A stretch of DNA of 25,038 nt from CAZFHP01 sp964519365. GTDB lineage: Bacteria > Babelota > Babeliae > Babelales > RVW-14. The stretch covers positions 1 through 25,038 of the forward strand of contig CAZFHP010000020.1 in assembly GCA_964519365.1 (NCBI GenBank). Reading direction: 5' to 3'. Positions 24,501 to 25,038 of the stretch are shown here, piece after piece. Each line of letters opens with the position of its first letter. The first letter of the stretch is position 1. A model generated the notes under the pieces. That model saw only the letters and a list, made by a program, of their open reading frames with translations, was not told where the DNA came from and did not search any database. Both the position numbers and the translations under genes were made by a program.

Positions 24501-25038
24501 CAGACTTGGCGCGAGAAAATAGTAATGCATTAACGTACGGTATCGGCAATAACAGTAATGCGATCGTTGCTCTTGATGCTGTTGAAAACCAGCTAGCAAA
24601 AGAAAATAGCCAGGCATTGTTGTATTGCTGTAGGACAACAAGTAATGCGTTAAGTTATGGCATAAAGAATAACAGTAATGCGATTGTAGCTCTTGATACT
24701 GTTGAAAATCAGTTAGCAAAAGAAAATAGCCAAGCATTGTTGTATTGCTGTAAGAACACAAGTAATGCGATTATCAATATTGATAATCGAGTAACGGTTA
24801 ACGAAGGTGATATCGATACTAATGCAACGAGCATTGATAACAATAGTAATGCGTTGGTATATGGTATCGCGAATAACAGCAACGCAATCGTGAACTTGAA
24901 GACAGAGGGTAGCGACTTGGCGCGTGAAAATAGTAACGCTCTTCTGTATTGCTGTGAGAACACAAGTAACGCGATTATCAATCTTGATAATCGAGTAACG
25001 GTTAACGAAGGTGATATCGATACTAATGCAACGAGCAT
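21539..25038 (+). CDS. Giant surface fibre: cap, WD40-like propeller, solenoid module, Ser-Asn-Ala coiled-coil stalk (3' end outside window)
   Basis: At least 1166 codons, open to the window edge. The GTG start at 21539-21541 is supported by AAAGGGTGAG at the same spacing as in the 16995 paralogue, and by the signal peptide that follows (IFFMGYVLFVLSSVTFVRA, cleavage near residue 36). The cap is VEDNKISGFAAMANGFSFE. Blades of a WD40-like propeller span ~159-474 (GADWSHDDKYVAIG, TVRWHPTLDFLAVG, ALEWHPNGQWLAAA, AMSWSPEGDYMVVG, TVDWSNTCSCIAVG, SVHWNSSGDLLLVS, WVRWSHDDNNAVVS). One solenoid core starts at 522 (LNISNATITGIG). From ~640 to the edge runs a fibre with 34 S-N-A (or S-Q-A, S-N-T) motifs at coiled-coil-compatible spacing, with YCC pairs and RVTxNEGDI blocks. 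No anchor domain is in view. Confidence 0.93.
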   Translation, partial: MNKNRRKEKPGRFGLRNIFFMGYVLFVLSSVTFVRAGTIGSDSAVSRQSRINFSVEDNKISGFAAMANGFSFESSSVTCTFDSFFPLSGPIDLCGGTFSLNRDLEIDNFFRFMDGGTISGRGLYSVEFPCMPGCTTNLPDYGHSMQVIDTDNLLHDQYSGADWSHDDKYVAIGLHDNKDASFSIYLSDGSSLTYVDSYLLNQFAYTVRWHPTLDFLAVGAKSGDEEELFVYELYQTPTVYLIERSSQETDEHIKALEWHPNGQWLAAATFGDEKVRLYSFDSVSKTTTFSSDLLMASDSAVMWNAMSWSPEGDYMVVGCDVGVTTELKILEFRHSRLIHSTGLEMGVNVQTVDWSNTCSCIAVGLPSGTETLRVYRHNTTNNTLEEVTTARIGSTESVTSVHWNSSGDLLLVSFGTHCAIYAWRDSCLTLAQEGSYSVVSEWVRWSHDDNNAVVSLKESMDLLAMNLRAEPLIFDETCVQFHSDVNASGTLYFRGNSCLQAYGNVLDLGDTGTIRIGAGSNLNISNATITGIGHNGFIFDDDTSQLTLSNVILELDADYTIAQGGIYVTDAGATILTGDHILTFDQSGTLTVDGTVLWYDTLSTPLNNNLMPTTDSSEQNLVLLNDGVVRPVCCDLAVDNSNAIVNVNDGCELAENNSNAILNLSVASTELAENNSNAIVSLEDFVRTTSNAFEYCCKNTSNTLIHLLENGTDLARENSNALLYCCKNSSNAIVSIDGRVTINEGDITSLDSRVTINEGDISTNETNISDNTDAIRENSNALSYGIENNSNAIVSLEDFVRTTSNAFEYCCKNTSNALIHLIENGTDLARENSNALTYGIGNNSNAIVSLEDAIRTTSNAFEYCCKNTSNALIHLIENGTDLARENSNALTYGIGNNSNAIVSLEDAVRTTSNAFEYCCKNTSNALIHLIENGTDLARENSNALTYGIGNNSNAIVSLEDAIRTTSNAFEYCCKNTSNALIHLIENGTDLARENSNALTYGIGNNSNAIVALDAVENQLAKENSQALLYCCRTTSNALSYGIKNNSNAIVALDTVENQLAKENSQALLYCCKNTSNAIINIDNRVTVNEGDIDTNATSIDNNSNALVYGIANNSNAIVNLKTEGSDLARENSNALLYCCENTSNAIINLDNRVTVNEGDIDTNATS
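23954..24201 (+). repeat. 248-bp exact repeat, first copy
   Basis: Read base by base, this stretch appears identical to 24278-24525, with an offset of 324 bp (two units). The copies differ at the bases just outside both ends. Exact identity, where the alternate units differ by many synonymous changes, points to a recent event. Confidence 0.9.
24278..24525 (+). repeat. 248-bp exact repeat, second copy
   Basis: This is the second copy of 23954-24201. It lies in tandem with the first (the gap belongs to the same 324-bp period), a substrate for slippage or unequal recombination that would change fibre length in whole 108-residue steps without a frameshift. Confidence 0.9.
24782..25038 (+). repeat. 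204-bp-period repeat of the RVTVNEGDI block
   Basis: The stretch from 24782 (GATAATCGAGTAACGGTTAA…) recurs at 24986 with an offset of 204 bp (68 codons) and continues to the window edge. Both code for DNRVTVNEGDIDTNATS. The period probably continues past the window. Confidence 0.75.

Larger units (their letters stand above)
23906..24553 (+). repeat. Four tandem 162-bp units
   Basis: Units 23906-24067, 24068-24229, 24230-24391 and 24392-24553 each encode 54 residues (SNAIVSLED…, SNAFEYCCKNT, SNALIHLIENGTDLAREN, SNALTYGIGNN). Units 1 and 3 share codon choices, and so do 2 and 4, which shows that a two-unit block of 324 bp was duplicated last. Confidence 0.9.
23458..25038 (+). repeat. Ser-Asn-Ala repeat stalk, likely alpha-helical coiled coil
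   Basis: Thirty-four motifs S-N-A/T or S-Q-A occur. In order, spacing is 17, 18, 14, 11, 18, 11, 49, 11, then 14-11-18-11 four times, then 18, 11, 11, 18, 11, 28, 11, 18, 11. Except for the first, all are two heptads (14), a hendecad (11), an octadecad (18), four heptads (28) or seven heptads (49). One 14-11-18-11 unit is 54 residues for 15 helical turns (3.60 per turn). The 49 and 28 intervals contain RVTxNEGDI blocks. Confidence 0.85.

Noticed and set aside
23906..24553. CRISPR array or non-coding satellite
   Set aside because: The repeat units are contiguous, 162 bp long, stay in frame and vary by synonymous changes; there are no spacers.
23300..25038. Long minus-strand open frames through the SNA repeats
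   Set aside because: They arise because a periodic coding sequence leaves the opposite strand free of stops in some frames; the plus frame has signal peptide, domains and continuous homology with its paralogue.
23458..25038. Pentapeptide-repeat or leucine-rich-repeat protein
   Set aside because: There is no five-residue or 20-24-residue period; the intervals are 11, 14 and 18.

Overview
The window is AT-rich bacterial DNA coding for an unusually large number of exported proteins. It has signal-peptide proteins of no recognisable family, an ankyrin protein with a signal peptide, a signal-anchored kinase of the chloramphenicol-phosphotransferase type, a lysine/arginine-rich tectonin-like protein and giant repetitive surface proteins. 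Beside them sit a few conserved bacterial genes (yebC, yicC, a GT9 glycosyltransferase). This mix suggests a host-associated, reduced-genome bacterium; Candidatus Dependentiae (TM6) is my best guess, from gene style only. No rRNA, tRNA, CRISPR array or insertion sequence was seen.

Layout. 1-942: an extremely basic coding stretch leading into a tectonin-like propeller with an acidic tail, closed by a good intrinsic terminator (972-1015). 1080-2482: two exported proteins of unknown function. 2521-5300: a promoter followed by yebC, yicC and a short-ended GT9 glycosyltransferase. 5353-6351: a promoter and an exported ankyrin protein, converging with a three-gene minus-strand glycosyltransferase operon (9600 down to 6297; GT4, an exostosin/GT47-like enzyme, GT4). 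9601-9761: a divergent promoter region bracketed by a 12-bp inverted repeat. 9762-10433: an exported protein of unknown function. 10464-11732: a DUF4143-type AAA ATPase whose promoter carries a 14-bp-arm palindrome over the -10 box. 11878 to the window end: five genes on one strand, with short gaps between most of them, coding for four giant or large related surface proteins and one signal-anchored P-loop kinase.

The last block is the remarkable part. The four surface proteins share an N-terminal cap motif and a roughly 413-residue beta-solenoid-like repeat. Two of them (16995-20522 and 21539 to the edge) also carry a seven-bladed WD40-like propeller next to the cap. The last protein replaces most of the solenoid with a long fibre of Ser-Asn-Ala motifs. 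In all but one case these motifs are spaced 11, 14, 18, 28 or 49 residues apart, which are the lengths of hendecads, heptads and octadecads in alpha-helical coiled coils. I read this block as a mosaic, recombining family of cell-surface fibres or adhesins, possibly facing a eukaryotic host, together with an exported kinase. That function is inference. The domain layout, the repeats and the spacing rule can be seen directly in the sequence.
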